A stretch of 25,879 nucleotides of DNA from a virus. Below are positions 7,308 through 16,022 of this stretch, piece after piece. A model generated the notes under the pieces. That model ran no database searches and was not told the DNA's origin. It saw only the letters and a program-made list of their open reading frames with translations. Position numbers and translations under genes: made by a program. The number at the start of each line of letters is the position of its first letter. Position 1 is the first letter of the stretch. The stretch covers positions 1 through 25,879 of IMG/VR virus record IMGVR_UViG_3300025771_000164, one strand, 5' to 3'.

Positions 7308-7505
7308 TTAAAGGTCGTTGTATTCGTCAACGTAGGTCATGATGGCAACGTCACGGGTCGGCAACCCAAGTGCGTCGCAGTATTCGTACAAGTCGTCAAT
7401 GTTAGCAACGTCGATACTTAACTCTACCACATAAACCTCCTTGCTCATATAGTCAAGCACAACAATTTCGTTTCTGCTCAACTTGTGAATATCTGTCTTT
7501 GCCAT
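7308..7505 (-). CDS. small acidic protein of unknown function (cassette 2)
   Basis: This 65-residue protein begins MAKTDIHKL. A longer frame reaches 7550, but the shared leader ends exactly at this inner ATG, and the 15 extra residues would overlap the previous gene, so I chose 7505. It has about 14 acidic and 5 basic residues. Layout is strand ('NEIVVLDYMSKEVYVVELSID'), helix ('NIDDLYEYCDALGL'), strand ('DVAIMTYVDEYNDL'). No recognised family. Confidence 0.74.
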   Translation of the reverse strand: MAKTDIHKLSRNEIVVLDYMSKEVYVVELSIDVANIDDLYEYCDALGLPTRDVAIMTYVDEYNDL

Positions 7506-7516
7506 ATCGTTGTGGT

Positions 7517-7777
7517 TTAGATGTAACGCCAATTGTTGACACGCCCCCAATCGTCAAGAAAATCCAGTAGACCCTCCGCATTGCTTGTGCCTTCTACAAG
7601 CCATTTGTGTTGTTCCTTCACGTTGTCGCTGGACACCTCAATCATAAGATAACCATACCCGTCGGGTTCAATGCTATCGATGACAATATCTTGCTCCGAC
7701 CAATACTCCATAAATTCGTCAAGCGCCTTTTCCAAATCGCGCTCTTCGCCTTTCCATTCAACTTCAACTGTACTCAT
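7517..7777 (-). CDS. small acidic protein of unknown function (cassette 1)
   Basis: This 86-residue protein has about 22 acidic and 7 basic residues. It starts with a strand 'TVEVEWKGEERD', then a helix 'LEKALDEFMEYWSEQD', strands 'IVIDSIEPDGYGYLMIEV' and a second helix 'VKEQHKWLVEGTSNAEGLLDFLDDWG'. The ferredoxin-like beta-alpha-beta-beta layout resembles the second half of the protein at 6758-7027. It is the first gene after the prohead protease and uses a leader copy that is one T shorter than the other four. Confidence 0.75.
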   Translation of the reverse strand: MSTVEVEWKGEERDLEKALDEFMEYWSEQDIVIDSIEPDGYGYLMIEVSSDNVKEQHKWLVEGTSNAEGLLDFLDDWGRVNNWRYI

Positions 7778-7787
7778 ATCGTTGTGG

Positions 7788-8978
7788 TTAGTATTTGCTT
7801 GTCTTCAACCCTCGGTCTTCGAGGACTTCAATAATCTCGTCACACTCACTACTTGTCGTGGTGTTCTTCAGGTGTAGGATTGTGGCGGGTTCAAGCATGC
7901 CACCCGTGCTTTCGTAGCGGTCAACGAGGTAGTCCAGATCCGCAGCCCACAAAATGTCGGCAACGTCATCATGGTATTCGTACACGAAGATGTTGACCTC
8001 GCTGTAAAATTGGTACTCTTTCATGGCACCCAAAGTAACATTTTTCGAACCAACGGCAAACTTTTTGGAGTAGCGGTTTTTTAACAACGCCTTGTAGAAA
8101 CCGACCTTGTAAGCGTCCAGCTCGGTAGGTGTTGGCTCCGCAGGGGCTTCGGCTTTTTCTTCGATAGCCTTTACCTCCCCGTTGTACTCAATCAATACCC
8201 CGTCGTAAACCTCCAGGTCAATCCCTGCCTCGGTCGTGTATCGCCCGTTGGCAAGGTCGGTGGGTTCTCCCTTCTCGTCCAAGGTGTACACCGCAACGCC
8301 CGCTTCCATGTTTTCCGACTCGGTGACAAGGACAGTTCCGTCACCCAAGCGAGCCTCCGCGTAGAAGTTCCGACCCGTTACCTTGTTGTATAGTTGCTTC
8401 CAAACACTTGGGGCTTTGGGCTTTTGCTTGCTCATCCGCTCGATGCGGTCAAGAAAGTAGCCTTCAATAGAAAGCCCTTTTGCCTCGCCTGACTTAATCT
8501 TGTCCCACACTTCAGGGTTGTCAACCTTGGCGCGAACCATCCATGTGCCCTCGTTCAAATCGTTGAAGCCATACAAGTTGGCTTTGTCCATCTTGGGGTC
8601 TTGGACAATCCACGACTCTACAACGCTAACACCCTCGACGGGTTCTGCATGTTCAAAGGTGTGGTTGAGATTGCGTTGTGACTTCATGTACAACTCACTC
8701 GCCAACTTCACTGTCTCCTTGCTGAAGTACACATCGTATTCCTCGTTTTGTTCTTCGTCGAAGCGAACGATGTTGAAGTCAGGAACTAACGCGGGAGCAA
8801 TAAGGGTGCGTTGTTCCTCGTCGATCTGGGCAAGTTGAACCATACGGGACTTGCCTTGCTCCTTGTTGAACGCTACCCAATTGACTTCAATTGCAGGTTC
8901 TTTGACCAACGAAATAGCCTCGACACCAAATGCGCCTTCGGCTTCGTCAATGACCAACTCAATTAGTTTTCTACTCAT
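7788..8978 (-). CDS. prohead protease, XkdF / S78_2-like, with C-terminal extension
   Basis: This 396-residue capsid maturation protease begins MSRKLIELVIDE. I chose this start because it gives an ATGA overlap with the previous gene and matches the usual N-terminus of the family ('SRKxIELVIDE...GVEAISLVxxPAIE'). Candidate catalytic residues are His106 or His110 in 'NHTFEHAEPV' and Ser170 in 'AKGLSIEGYF', with the conserved 'VESWIVQDP' and 'GTWMVRAKVDNPEVWDKI' between them. Residues ~195-290 hold a beta-rich module ('EARLGDGTVLVTESENMEAGVAVYTLDE', 'EVYDGVLIEYNGEV') seen in scaffold-type regions of such proteases. The last ~80 residues ('MKEYQFYSEVNIFVYEY...') look like one of the small acidic proteins downstream and may be a fusion. 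It is expected to cut scaffold and capsid proteins. Confidence 0.8.
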   Translation of the reverse strand: MSRKLIELVIDEAEGAFGVEAISLVKEPAIEVNWVAFNKEQGKSRMVQLAQIDEEQRTLIAPALVPDFNIVRFDEEQNEEYDVYFSKETVKLASELYMKSQRNLNHTFEHAEPVEGVSVVESWIVQDPKMDKANLYGFNDLNEGTWMVRAKVDNPEVWDKIKSGEAKGLSIEGYFLDRIERMSKQKPKAPSVWKQLYNKVTGRNFYAEARLGDGTVLVTESENMEAGVAVYTLDEKGEPTDLANGRYTTEAGIDLEVYDGVLIEYNGEVKAIEEKAEAPAEPTPTELDAYKVGFYKALLKNRYSKKFAVGSKNVTLGAMKEYQFYSEVNIFVYEYHDDVADILWAADLDYLVDRYESTGGMLEPATILHLKNTTTSSECDEIIEVLEDRGLKTSKY

Positions 8979-9208
8979 CCTGCGGTGTGCCAATAAGCCT
9001 TTGGGTATTCGTCTTGCAGATACTCTACAATGTCGTTCGCGACCTGCCGAGAATAGGGAAAGTCATAAATACTCAAACCCGAACGCGACTCGTCGGTGTC
9101 ATATAGGTAAACGTCCTTTACACCTAACTCATCACACGCCTCCCAAAATTGCTCCCACAATTCGTCGATGTCGTAGGTGTCGGTGCCGTCAGCATAGATG
9201 TGTACCAT
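8975..9208 (-). CDS. small acidic protein upstream of the protease
   Basis: This 77-residue protein has about 18 acidic and 4 basic residues and many Tyr/Trp. The layout is strand ('MVHIYADG'), helix ('IDELWEQFWEACDELG'), strand ('DVYLYDTDESRSGLSIYDF') and helix ('SRQVANDIVEYLQDEYP'). It resembles the small acidic genes on the other side of the protease in charge and layout but does not carry their shared leader. It lies 20 bases after the tape-measure stop and overlaps the protease start by ATGA. Function unknown. Confidence 0.72.
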   Translation of the reverse strand: MVHIYADGTDTYDIDELWEQFWEACDELGVKDVYLYDTDESRSGLSIYDFPYSRQVANDIVEYLQDEYPKAYWHTAG

Positions 9209-9228
9209 ACTCTTAAATAGAAAGGTGT

Positions 9229-11439
9229 TTACAAACTTGCGTTGGAACTAATGGTGTCGTAGTCCCTTTGTTGTCCTTCGATGTCAGACAACACCACATA
9301 GGATTTAATTGGTTCGGGCGCACCGCCCTCCCCCGTGTACTCGTTGCTGAAGTCAGTAGCCAAGTTTGGGTCAAGGGCTTGGGTCATTGCTCGTTGCACC
9401 CCACCGCCACCACCCGCGTCAGGCGTAGGAATGTTCACGGCTTGCGCCTCATTCATAATCTTTTTGATTTGCGCCCAACCCGCCACAACCGAACCGACCG
9501 CAGTAGCAATAAAACCCGCGATAGCAAATGGGGCACCTGGTCCCGTAGCCGCGGCAGCTTGTGTGGCACCCAAGATAGCGTTTGCGATAGATTGACCTTG
9601 CGCCAAAAGAACTTGACCAACGGCAAATCGACGTTCACGTTCTGCGGCTTCCGCTTCGATTCGTGCAATTTCCTCATCACTTGCCCCCCGAATTTTGGCT
9701 TCAATTATTGCGGACTCCGTTACCGCATCGCGGACGGCTTGCATTTCTTGTAAGACCCCACCAACAGTGTCCGCAAAGTCCAACGCGCTTTCAATCATTT
9801 CGCGTCGGCTATCGACAAAACTTTGCGCTTCGGCTTGGTCAATGGTCACGAGGTCATCCGCCAATTGCTGACGGATTTGCTTCATGAGCATGGCGTGTTG
9901 GTTCTCCAGCTCGGAAGTGTCCAACCCTTGAGCAACCAATTGTTCTTTCTCTTTTTCGTACCCCGCTTGCGCGATAGCCATGCGGTCTTGTGCCATGGCG
10001 TTTGCGTCGTCCCTTTCCTTCTCGAACTTGGCGGTGCGGTCGTCCATGCTTAACAACTGCAATTCACGCTCCAGCTCGTACATGGCGGTCAACTCCTTAA
10101 TCTCTTTGTCCGCTCCGCCTCCACGAATTTTGTCCAACTCCGCTTGGCGTTGTGCCTCAAGCGCGGTGGTGTCCCGCCCGTACTGCTCCGCCAAAGCAAT
10201 CAATTCCGCGTACCTATCTTCTACGGCTTTGATCTGGCGCTCTCCTTGTGTCATCTCGGCTTGCTCCAACCGCTCCAAATCTGACTTTGCTTGCTCGTCC
10301 CTTTCTTCTTGGTACTTGTTTTCGATGTCAGTTAGTTCTTGTTGGTGTTGTGCCTCTAACCGCTCCATGTCCTCTTGGCTCAACTTCGCCTCTTTCGCTT
10401 GCTCCATCGCGGCTTTTTGCCTCCGCTTGGTTCGCATAATCTCTAATGCCTCCGCGTTTTCCTCACCCTGCAATCCCAATTCTTGTTCGTAGATGGCAAG
10501 GTCTTCGAGAATCTTCATTCTCATTTGCGCTTGCTTCTTTGCCAACGCTTCACCCTCTTTACGCAACCGCTCCGCCTCGCGCTCCGCATCCGCCCGTTCT
10601 TGTACCAACTCTTTTGCCTCACCTACAAGGGCGTTGTACTCCGCTTGTGCTTGCGCCAACTCTGCGGTAGCCTCCTTGTTGGCTTCGTTAGCCTCCAACG
10701 ATTCTCTTTGCAATCGTTCTTGGGCTTGCCTTCCTGACTCCCAAAAGCCTTTGTACTCCGATACAACAGTGTTGTAGTCCGCTTCGGCAGCTACTTCGGC
10801 TTCCCTCAATGTGGTAAGGGTTTGGCTTTGTTTGATTCGTGCCCGCTCCAACTTCTCCTTAATCGCCAACGCTTCGTTGGCTTGCTTCAGTTGTGTAGCT
10901 TGGTCTGCCTCCAAGTCAATGATGCCGTTAAACTCGCGGTTCAACTCACTCAAAGCCTCCGCCCTGGCTTCTTCACTTGCGGTAGCGTCACCCAAAATTT
11001 GAACGTAGCCCCGTGTGCTTGTGTTCAAGTCCCTTACCGCTCGGTCTTGTTCTGCCACAAGTTCCGCGTTGCGCTCCGCTTCTTTGTCTACAAAGCCCAA
11101 GGCTTCGCTAATGGCATCCCAATTAGCTACAAGTTCTTCAAGGGCAAGAATGATAAGACCAATACCAATGGATGCCCAAGCCGCCTTAAGCGCCTTGAAA
11201 CTTTTGGACACACCCTTTACCCCTCTTTGGGTAGCCTTAAACGACCGCAACAACCCTTGGATGTTTCGTGGCAACAAGCCCGTGAACAACTCACCCAAGC
11301 CTTTCCAATCCTTTTTGGCTTCTTTCGCTGACTCGCCCGCCTTCTCACCCGTCTTCTCCAACGACTTGCTGAAGTCCTCAAGTTTCTTCTTGGCTTGCTC
11401 GTCCTTGACCTGCAAGGTGACTGTCAATGTTTCAGCCAT
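9229..11439 (-). CDS. tail tape measure protein
   Basis: This 736-residue protein sets tail length and is a component of the injected tail core. The start is the ATG of MAETLTV; a TTG three codons earlier is possible but would deepen the overlap with the preceding small gene. Features are a Lys/Ala-rich N-terminus, a hydrophobic helix at about residues 88-104 ('WASIGIGLIILALEEL'), very long heptad-rich coiled coil from ~110 to ~560 (Ala, Glu, Gln, Lys, Arg), a hydrophobic Gly/Ala segment at ~630-660 ('FAIAGFIATAVGSVVAGWAQI') and a Gly/Pro-rich C-terminus. At 0.15 nm per residue a fully helical protein would give a tail of about 110 nm. No lysozyme or peptidase domain is visible. Confidence 0.85.
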   Translation of the reverse strand: MAETLTVTLQVKDEQAKKKLEDFSKSLEKTGEKAGESAKEAKKDWKGLGELFTGLLPRNIQGLLRSFKATQRGVKGVSKSFKALKAAWASIGIGLIILALEELVANWDAISEALGFVDKEAERNAELVAEQDRAVRDLNTSTRGYVQILGDATASEEARAEALSELNREFNGIIDLEADQATQLKQANEALAIKEKLERARIKQSQTLTTLREAEVAAEADYNTVVSEYKGFWESGRQAQERLQRESLEANEANKEATAELAQAQAEYNALVGEAKELVQERADAEREAERLRKEGEALAKKQAQMRMKILEDLAIYEQELGLQGEENAEALEIMRTKRRQKAAMEQAKEAKLSQEDMERLEAQHQQELTDIENKYQEERDEQAKSDLERLEQAEMTQGERQIKAVEDRYAELIALAEQYGRDTTALEAQRQAELDKIRGGGADKEIKELTAMYELERELQLLSMDDRTAKFEKERDDANAMAQDRMAIAQAGYEKEKEQLVAQGLDTSELENQHAMLMKQIRQQLADDLVTIDQAEAQSFVDSRREMIESALDFADTVGGVLQEMQAVRDAVTESAIIEAKIRGASDEEIARIEAEAAERERRFAVGQVLLAQGQSIANAILGATQAAAATGPGAPFAIAGFIATAVGSVVAGWAQIKKIMNEAQAVNIPTPDAGGGGGVQRAMTQALDPNLATDFSNEYTGEGGAPEPIKSYVVLSDIEGQQRDYDTISSNASL

Positions 11440-11596
11440 GGCGCACAATCATTTTGACCTTTGACCAAAGCGAAGTGTCCAGATCGTAGTAGCCGTACCA
11501 CAACTTGTAGATGTCGTGCCTCCCTTGCTCAAGGTCTTTGCCCATGGCAACCATGCTCGGTAGGATTTGTCCAATGTCGTTTATGTAGTCCTTCAT
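11432..11596 (-). CDS. small protein between tail tip and tape measure
   Basis: This 54-residue protein begins MKDYINDIGQILPSMVAMGKDLEQG and continues 'DIYKLWYGYYDLDTSLWSKVK'. Its ATG overlaps the preceding stop as ATGA, and its end overlaps the tape-measure start by 8 bases, so the coupling on both sides supports that it is real. It is helix-like with a Tyr/Trp cluster. Proteins of this size just before the tape measure may act in tail assembly; that is inference from position. Confidence 0.68.
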   Translation of the reverse strand: MKDYINDIGQILPSMVAMGKDLEQGRHDIYKLWYGYYDLDTSLWSKVKMIVRHG

Positions 11597-14595
11597 TGTT
11601 GTTCAATTACAATTATGCCCGCTTGGGTTGCCAAAGCCTCCCCTCCCTGCATTACAATAGGTGTGGGTGCGATAGACTCCCGCTCAATAAGTCGGGCGGT
11701 GACAGTCACGTCTAACAACCAATCTGCCTCCATGCCACCACAATAGAACTGCACCGAGGTTACGTCATCGACGACTGCGGTTTGTACTCCAATGGTTAGG
11801 GGGCTAACGTCACCAATGCGGGAGGTCACGTCGTCCGCACCTGCCTTGTCGCCCACAAAGTCCTTCGCTCGAATTACCCCCGTCCACGTCCCAAACTCTA
11901 CATCGCCCTTGTTCGCCTCCGTTGTGTTGGTTGCAATGTATTCGACATTGAATCCGAGGTTGACATTTTGAGCAATGGCAAAGGATGTTTCACCCGCGCT
12001 ATTTTTCGCCAACTCGTTGGCGGTACCCTTTGTGCTTAACGTGAGCTGGAAAGTAATAACTTGGGCATCGGCTCTACTCGTAATCACTTGCAACGGGTCA
12101 AAGAAAACATGAGTAGAGAGGTTGTGTCCGCGTGTAACGGCACCTGCGTTTCTTCCCATGGTGAAGTCCGATGCGTCGTAACAACTATCGCCCGTAGAAC
12201 ATGTGCCCGCATTTTCATCCCACATCCAATTGCCTCCACCAATAGAGTCACAACATGCTTCGTTCAAAGCTACCTCTACCCCAAATCGGTCGAAGCCCGT
12301 CACAATGCCTTGGCAATCAATATCGACAGTCATGATGTTCAAGGTGCATGGTTGACCAATTGGTGTAGACCCCGCACCCGAAGTGAGCAACCTTCGCAAC
12401 GTCACCTTACTTGCTTGGTTCCCACCGACGTAGTAATTACTCACCGACTCCAAGTAGTAGTATTGGGTGTCGATTTGGATAATGTCACCCCACGTCATGG
12501 TCGCCAGATCGCTGGCATTTACGAACATTTCACACTCCAAAATACGGGTGTCAATGCTATACCTTTCCTCAACCTCTTGTTCGTAATGCACCTCGTACAA
12601 CGTCTTTTTGTTGTTGGTGTCAAACAATCCATTGTAAGATTGTTTCTTCGACCACGTTAGAGCATTGTTCGCGTAGTAAGGAATGGCTCGTTTGTGTCGG
12701 TTAATCAAAAAGCCCGTGGGGTCTTCTTCATTGTCAAACAAGTAGAGACCTGGCGTAAACCCTTGTGAAGCGGTTGTGCGGTAAACGAAGAACCTTGAAT
12801 TGCCTGAAGGCTTAACCTTCCATGTTGTAGCCTCCCACTCCAAGTCCTTAAACATCATGAGCATGTTAGGCTTGGCGGTTTGGTCGAATTGGTCAAGATA
12901 AAGCGCACCATTGTTGTCGTACCCGTCAGGCACTTTCATCCAATGTGGTGTGCTGAAGTACCCACCAATTTCTTCTTCGCCTTGGGTGTACTCCTTGTTG
13001 CTCCGATACGTCCACGAGTCCCAATCCCTCTTGTATTTTTCTTCCCACCAATTTCCAAAGTTGTTGTCGGTCAACTCGTGCCTGAACGTCAACTTGCGCT
13101 TCAAGTCTCCCGCGTTGCCCTGCAATGTAACGGGTTTTGATCTGTCAAGTTTGGCGCTCCAATTCTTGGCACCTTGAATGTTGGTGTCGTACAACTCCCT
13201 CCGCAGATACAAGTACGCTCGTTTGTCTTGCACATTCACGTCAAGCGCCATGTTGTATTGCTTCATCAATGCCTCGAACCACTCGCCTACCGACTCGTCG
13301 CCCAAACTTTGTGGCACCAAAACAGTGTTGCTCTGACCTATGTAGCTGACGAACTTAACGCTCAAGTCTCCTTGTTCAAACACGACGGGGACTGCCGTAG
13401 AAACTTGAGACCATTGCACATAGAAGCTAACTTGGTCTTGGGCACTTAAATAGATTGAAAAAGTTTGTTGGTATATCCCCGAAGTTGTCGTGGTGTCCGC
13501 AGAAAAGTTTGTCCATTGGGTGGTAAGGCTTACGCCCGTCGATGTAATTAGTGGCATTACACCTATGGAAAAATTGTCATTTGTCCCTGCTGCCCGCGTC
13601 CAAGTGCCCGTTACCTGAAAGAAGTAAACACCCGATTGTGGCGCTTCAAAATACACTCCATCAAACAATCCGTCGGGGTCGTATTCGGGCGTGGTTTCCA
13701 AGAATGCTGCGGCTCCTTCAAAGTCAGTACCCGTCATTTCCAAATCATACACTACACCCGAAGCCTGGGAAAAATAATAATCCACCAAACATTCAGCCGA
13801 ATAGTAGGGGCGGTACGTTTGGTTTTCAGGGGTTGTCATGTAGTACAAAGCCTCGAAGCATGGGCGGTTATCTGCCGTGTCCATGGTCTCGTTGTACACC
13901 AAGGCGAGACCACAATACTCAAAAATCTTCTCCAACAAGTAAGACACTTGCACTCCAACGCAAAAACTCTTTGCCGTCCACGTTCGATTGAAGTTGGGTT
14001 GACTGTCCAGCTCCAGCATCCCTTGAGACAAGGGGTAGTATTCCCTCTCCAAATTGCTATTCAAATCGGAGAAGTAGGTCATTTGAAGCGGGTAGAAAAT
14101 CTTTTCGTCTCCCAATTGACCTTGTGTAATGTCGTACCCCCCATACGTTTGGTCGATGTTGTACGCGGTCTTTTCGTGGTCAAGACCTTGGAAGATTGTG
14201 CCGTCAGGGTTAGTGAAGATGTCCACCCACCGAGCCTCCTTAAGTTTGGAGTACACGTCAGCCGCCTTGCCGTAGATGGCACACTTGTACTTGCGGGCTT
14301 GCAAGTCCATGGACATGACGTTCAAGGAGCCATGCAAGATGTCGTTGTCGTCTTCATAAACGATGCAGTCCAAGGACGCTCGAATGTCAACATCTATGGT
14401 GGCAGGGTTGCGGTACCCCGTTAACGCCAGATCATTGCTTTCCGTAAAGGGCAAGGTGAAGGAAAGGCTATGGGGTGCCTTGGACTTTCCGACTGTCGAG
14501 ATGTCGGCAAACTGCCAATTTAGACTCAAGGACAATTCATTAACGTCCAAGAAGATAGTCCCGTGGTCACTCGTTTCTACGGAAATGCGAAGCAT
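11593..14595 (-). CDS. large tail-tip / baseplate protein
   Basis: This 1000-residue protein probably forms part of the tail tip. The N-terminal block 'DVNELSLSLNWQFADISTVGKSKAPHSLSFTLPFT' (residues ~17-51) and the following 'ARKYKCAIYGKAADVYSKLKEARWVDIF' resemble the baseplate-hub start of large tail proteins in Bacteroidota siphoviruses. The central part is beta-rich with many Tyr/Thr, and near residues 760-810 there is a Cys-rich patch ('NEACCDSIGGGNWMWDENAGTCSTGDSC'), a feature I recall from these proteins. The C-terminal ~200 residues are beta-strand-like and could carry a receptor-binding role. Neighbours on both sides are tail genes, and TAATG/ATGA overlaps indicate one operon. The exact tip position is not certain. 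Confidence 0.72.
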   Translation of the reverse strand: MLRISVETSDHGTIFLDVNELSLSLNWQFADISTVGKSKAPHSLSFTLPFTESNDLALTGYRNPATIDVDIRASLDCIVYEDDNDILHGSLNVMSMDLQARKYKCAIYGKAADVYSKLKEARWVDIFTNPDGTIFQGLDHEKTAYNIDQTYGGYDITQGQLGDEKIFYPLQMTYFSDLNSNLEREYYPLSQGMLELDSQPNFNRTWTAKSFCVGVQVSYLLEKIFEYCGLALVYNETMDTADNRPCFEALYYMTTPENQTYRPYYSAECLVDYYFSQASGVVYDLEMTGTDFEGAAAFLETTPEYDPDGLFDGVYFEAPQSGVYFFQVTGTWTRAAGTNDNFSIGVMPLITSTGVSLTTQWTNFSADTTTTSGIYQQTFSIYLSAQDQVSFYVQWSQVSTAVPVVFEQGDLSVKFVSYIGQSNTVLVPQSLGDESVGEWFEALMKQYNMALDVNVQDKRAYLYLRRELYDTNIQGAKNWSAKLDRSKPVTLQGNAGDLKRKLTFRHELTDNNFGNWWEEKYKRDWDSWTYRSNKEYTQGEEEIGGYFSTPHWMKVPDGYDNNGALYLDQFDQTAKPNMLMMFKDLEWEATTWKVKPSGNSRFFVYRTTASQGFTPGLYLFDNEEDPTGFLINRHKRAIPYYANNALTWSKKQSYNGLFDTNNKKTLYEVHYEQEVEERYSIDTRILECEMFVNASDLATMTWGDIIQIDTQYYYLESVSNYYVGGNQASKVTLRRLLTSGAGSTPIGQPCTLNIMTVDIDCQGIVTGFDRFGVEVALNEACCDSIGGGNWMWDENAGTCSTGDSCYDASDFTMGRNAGAVTRGHNLSTHVFFDPLQVITSRADAQVITFQLTLSTKGTANELAKNSAGETSFAIAQNVNLGFNVEYIATNTTEANKGDVEFGTWTGVIRAKDFVGDKAGADDVTSRIGDVSPLTIGVQTAVVDDVTSVQFYCGGMEADWLLDVTVTARLIERESIAPTPIVMQGGEALATQAGIIVIEQQ

Positions 14596-16022
14596 TAGAT
14601 GAGGGGTCGGGGGTTGTTGCTATACTCGAAGTCAAAGGTGTATTCCACAAGTTTGTCCGTCACTCGGTACATGTACGACATGCTTGTGCTTGTAATCAAA
14701 CAAGGGTAGAAACTCGGTGCCGAAGAAACTTGGGTGTCGTTGTCTACCCACTTGGTGACGTACACTTCTTGGCTTGTCATTAACTCCCTGACAACTGCAT
14801 TCATGTCTTCGCTAATGTACCCCGTATTTGCCGTGTACTTGTCTTGAATGGATGCAACACGAGACACGCGGGTGAAGTCGTGGGTGTTGTTTGTCTCGAT
14901 GCCTACAACGTTGTTGGCAGAATTGTAGTTGGTGTCGCGTCTCATGTGTTCCTCTCGTTGGTTATTCATGACCCGCTTGGTGTAGGTGCGGCACGACAAG
15001 TAGTCAAACCCACCCAACCGATTGCGGAATTTGAATTGCAGACGCTCCGAACCACTACAAGCGCCACCCTCCTTTTTCAACATGTTGTGCAAGCGAACAA
15101 TCTGGTTTCCCGTGGTGGCATTACCGCTCGTCATGGGCACAAGGTCTATGTACTCCCAAGTGCCCAAAGCAATTCCGCCTTGCATGGTTCCGTTGTACAC
15201 GTCAACCCCTCCAGCTTCTAACGACATGATGTCTCGCGGACCAAAGTGTATTTCACGAAGGAGCAATCCGTTTGCCGTTTGGGGTACCGCTTGCGTGTCT
15301 ACATAGATGCTTTCAAGGGCATTGATGGTGAATGTTTGTGTTTGCGGTGTGCCACCAATAACCTTCACTTGGAACTTACCGACGTTGCTATTCCATGTGT
15401 CGTCACCTACACCCGACCCTTTCTTTGCCGCAACGTATGTCACCGAATATCTATCGTATGGCATGACATCGACGTGCATGATGGGGCGGTTGCCATAGAT
15501 AAAAGCCCCTTCACCTTTACCCCTTGCCCTTGTCGTAAGGTAGGTGCCCGCGTTCGATTTGAGTATGTAGTCACTCACGGGGCGTTCGCTCCACGAAGTG
15601 AAGGTGTCAGTCAGGGCACCCCCAATGATGCGGTAGTACTTGGTGGCAGGGTACGTCGTGGGTTGTGTGTCCGACTTCCAGCCCAACTGCACTTTAATGT
15701 ACCACTCCCTGCCCGCATAGGTTTGGATGTTGTCCTCGTAAGTCGATTCGGTGTCGAGGGTTTGCAAGGCTCCTTTGGCAATGCGGTCGCCAGCCAACAC
15801 CACGCTTTGAATATCAAAGACCCCGTAGTTCAAGGCGTTGCCACGGCTCGACATAGTGCCCAATGCACTCCACCCCGTACCCGTCCAATAGCTGACTTTG
15901 CACAAGTAGTTGTGGTTGGTGTGACTGCCTACGTCTGTGTTTTCCGTGACGATGGGTACCCCGTCATAAGCCCATTGTATTGCGGCTTGGTTGTCCCCAC
16001 CTTGGTGAACATTGAATGCCAT
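14595..16022 (-). CDS. tail protein, probably distal tail / tip component
   Basis: This 475-residue, beta-rich protein begins 'MAFNVHQGGDNQAAIQWAYDGVPIV'. The region 'LQFKFRNRLGGFDYLSCRTYTKRVMNNQREEHMRRDTNY' (residues ~340-380) followed by 'VREL MTSQEVYV' and the ending 'VTDKLVEYTFDFEYSNN' matches the layout of tail proteins that I have seen in flavobacterial and related phages. It is coupled by TAATG to both neighbours. Between the neck-type protein and the 1000-residue protein, the position fits a distal tail or tail-tip ring protein. No enzyme motif is visible. Confidence 0.68.
   Translation of the reverse strand: MAFNVHQGGDNQAAIQWAYDGVPIVTENTDVGSHTNHNYLCKVSYWTGTGWSALGTMSSRGNALNYGVFDIQSVVLAGDRIAKGALQTLDTESTYEDNIQTYAGREWYIKVQLGWKSDTQPTTYPATKYYRIIGGALTDTFTSWSERPVSDYILKSNAGTYLTTRARGKGEGAFIYGNRPIMHVDVMPYDRYSVTYVAAKKGSGVGDDTWNSNVGKFQVKVIGGTPQTQTFTINALESIYVDTQAVPQTANGLLLREIHFGPRDIMSLEAGGVDVYNGTMQGGIALGTWEYIDLVPMTSGNATTGNQIVRLHNMLKKEGGACSGSERLQFKFRNRLGGFDYLSCRTYTKRVMNNQREEHMRRDTNYNSANNVVGIETNNTHDFTRVSRVASIQDKYTANTGYISEDMNAVVRELMTSQEVYVTKWVDNDTQVSSAPSFYPCLITSTSMSYMYRVTDKLVEYTFDFEYSNNPRPLI

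Larger units (their letters stand above)
6744..7790 (-). repeat. five copies of a shared stop-leader-start element
   Basis: Five copies of TAAACCACAACGATATG, read on the minus strand, lie at 7790-7775 (one T fewer: TAACC...), 7519-7503, 7310-7294, 7041-7025 and 6760-6744. Each fuses the TAA stop of one gene to the ATG of the next with an invariant ACCACAACGAT between. The copies are spaced 209 to about 280 bases apart. It could be a translation-initiation leader, a recombination target for cassette exchange, or both. It is not seen elsewhere in the window. Confidence 0.9.

Noticed and set aside
7308-7550. 80-residue version of the cassette 2 gene
   Set aside because: The extra N-terminal 15 residues overlap cassette 1 and include the shared leader translated as sequence; the leader points to the inner ATG at 7505.
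13636-14424. Long plus-strand open frame (262 codons) opposite the 1000-residue tail gene
   Set aside because: It lies fully antisense to a well-supported tail gene, shows no family pattern, and has no coupled neighbour on its strand.
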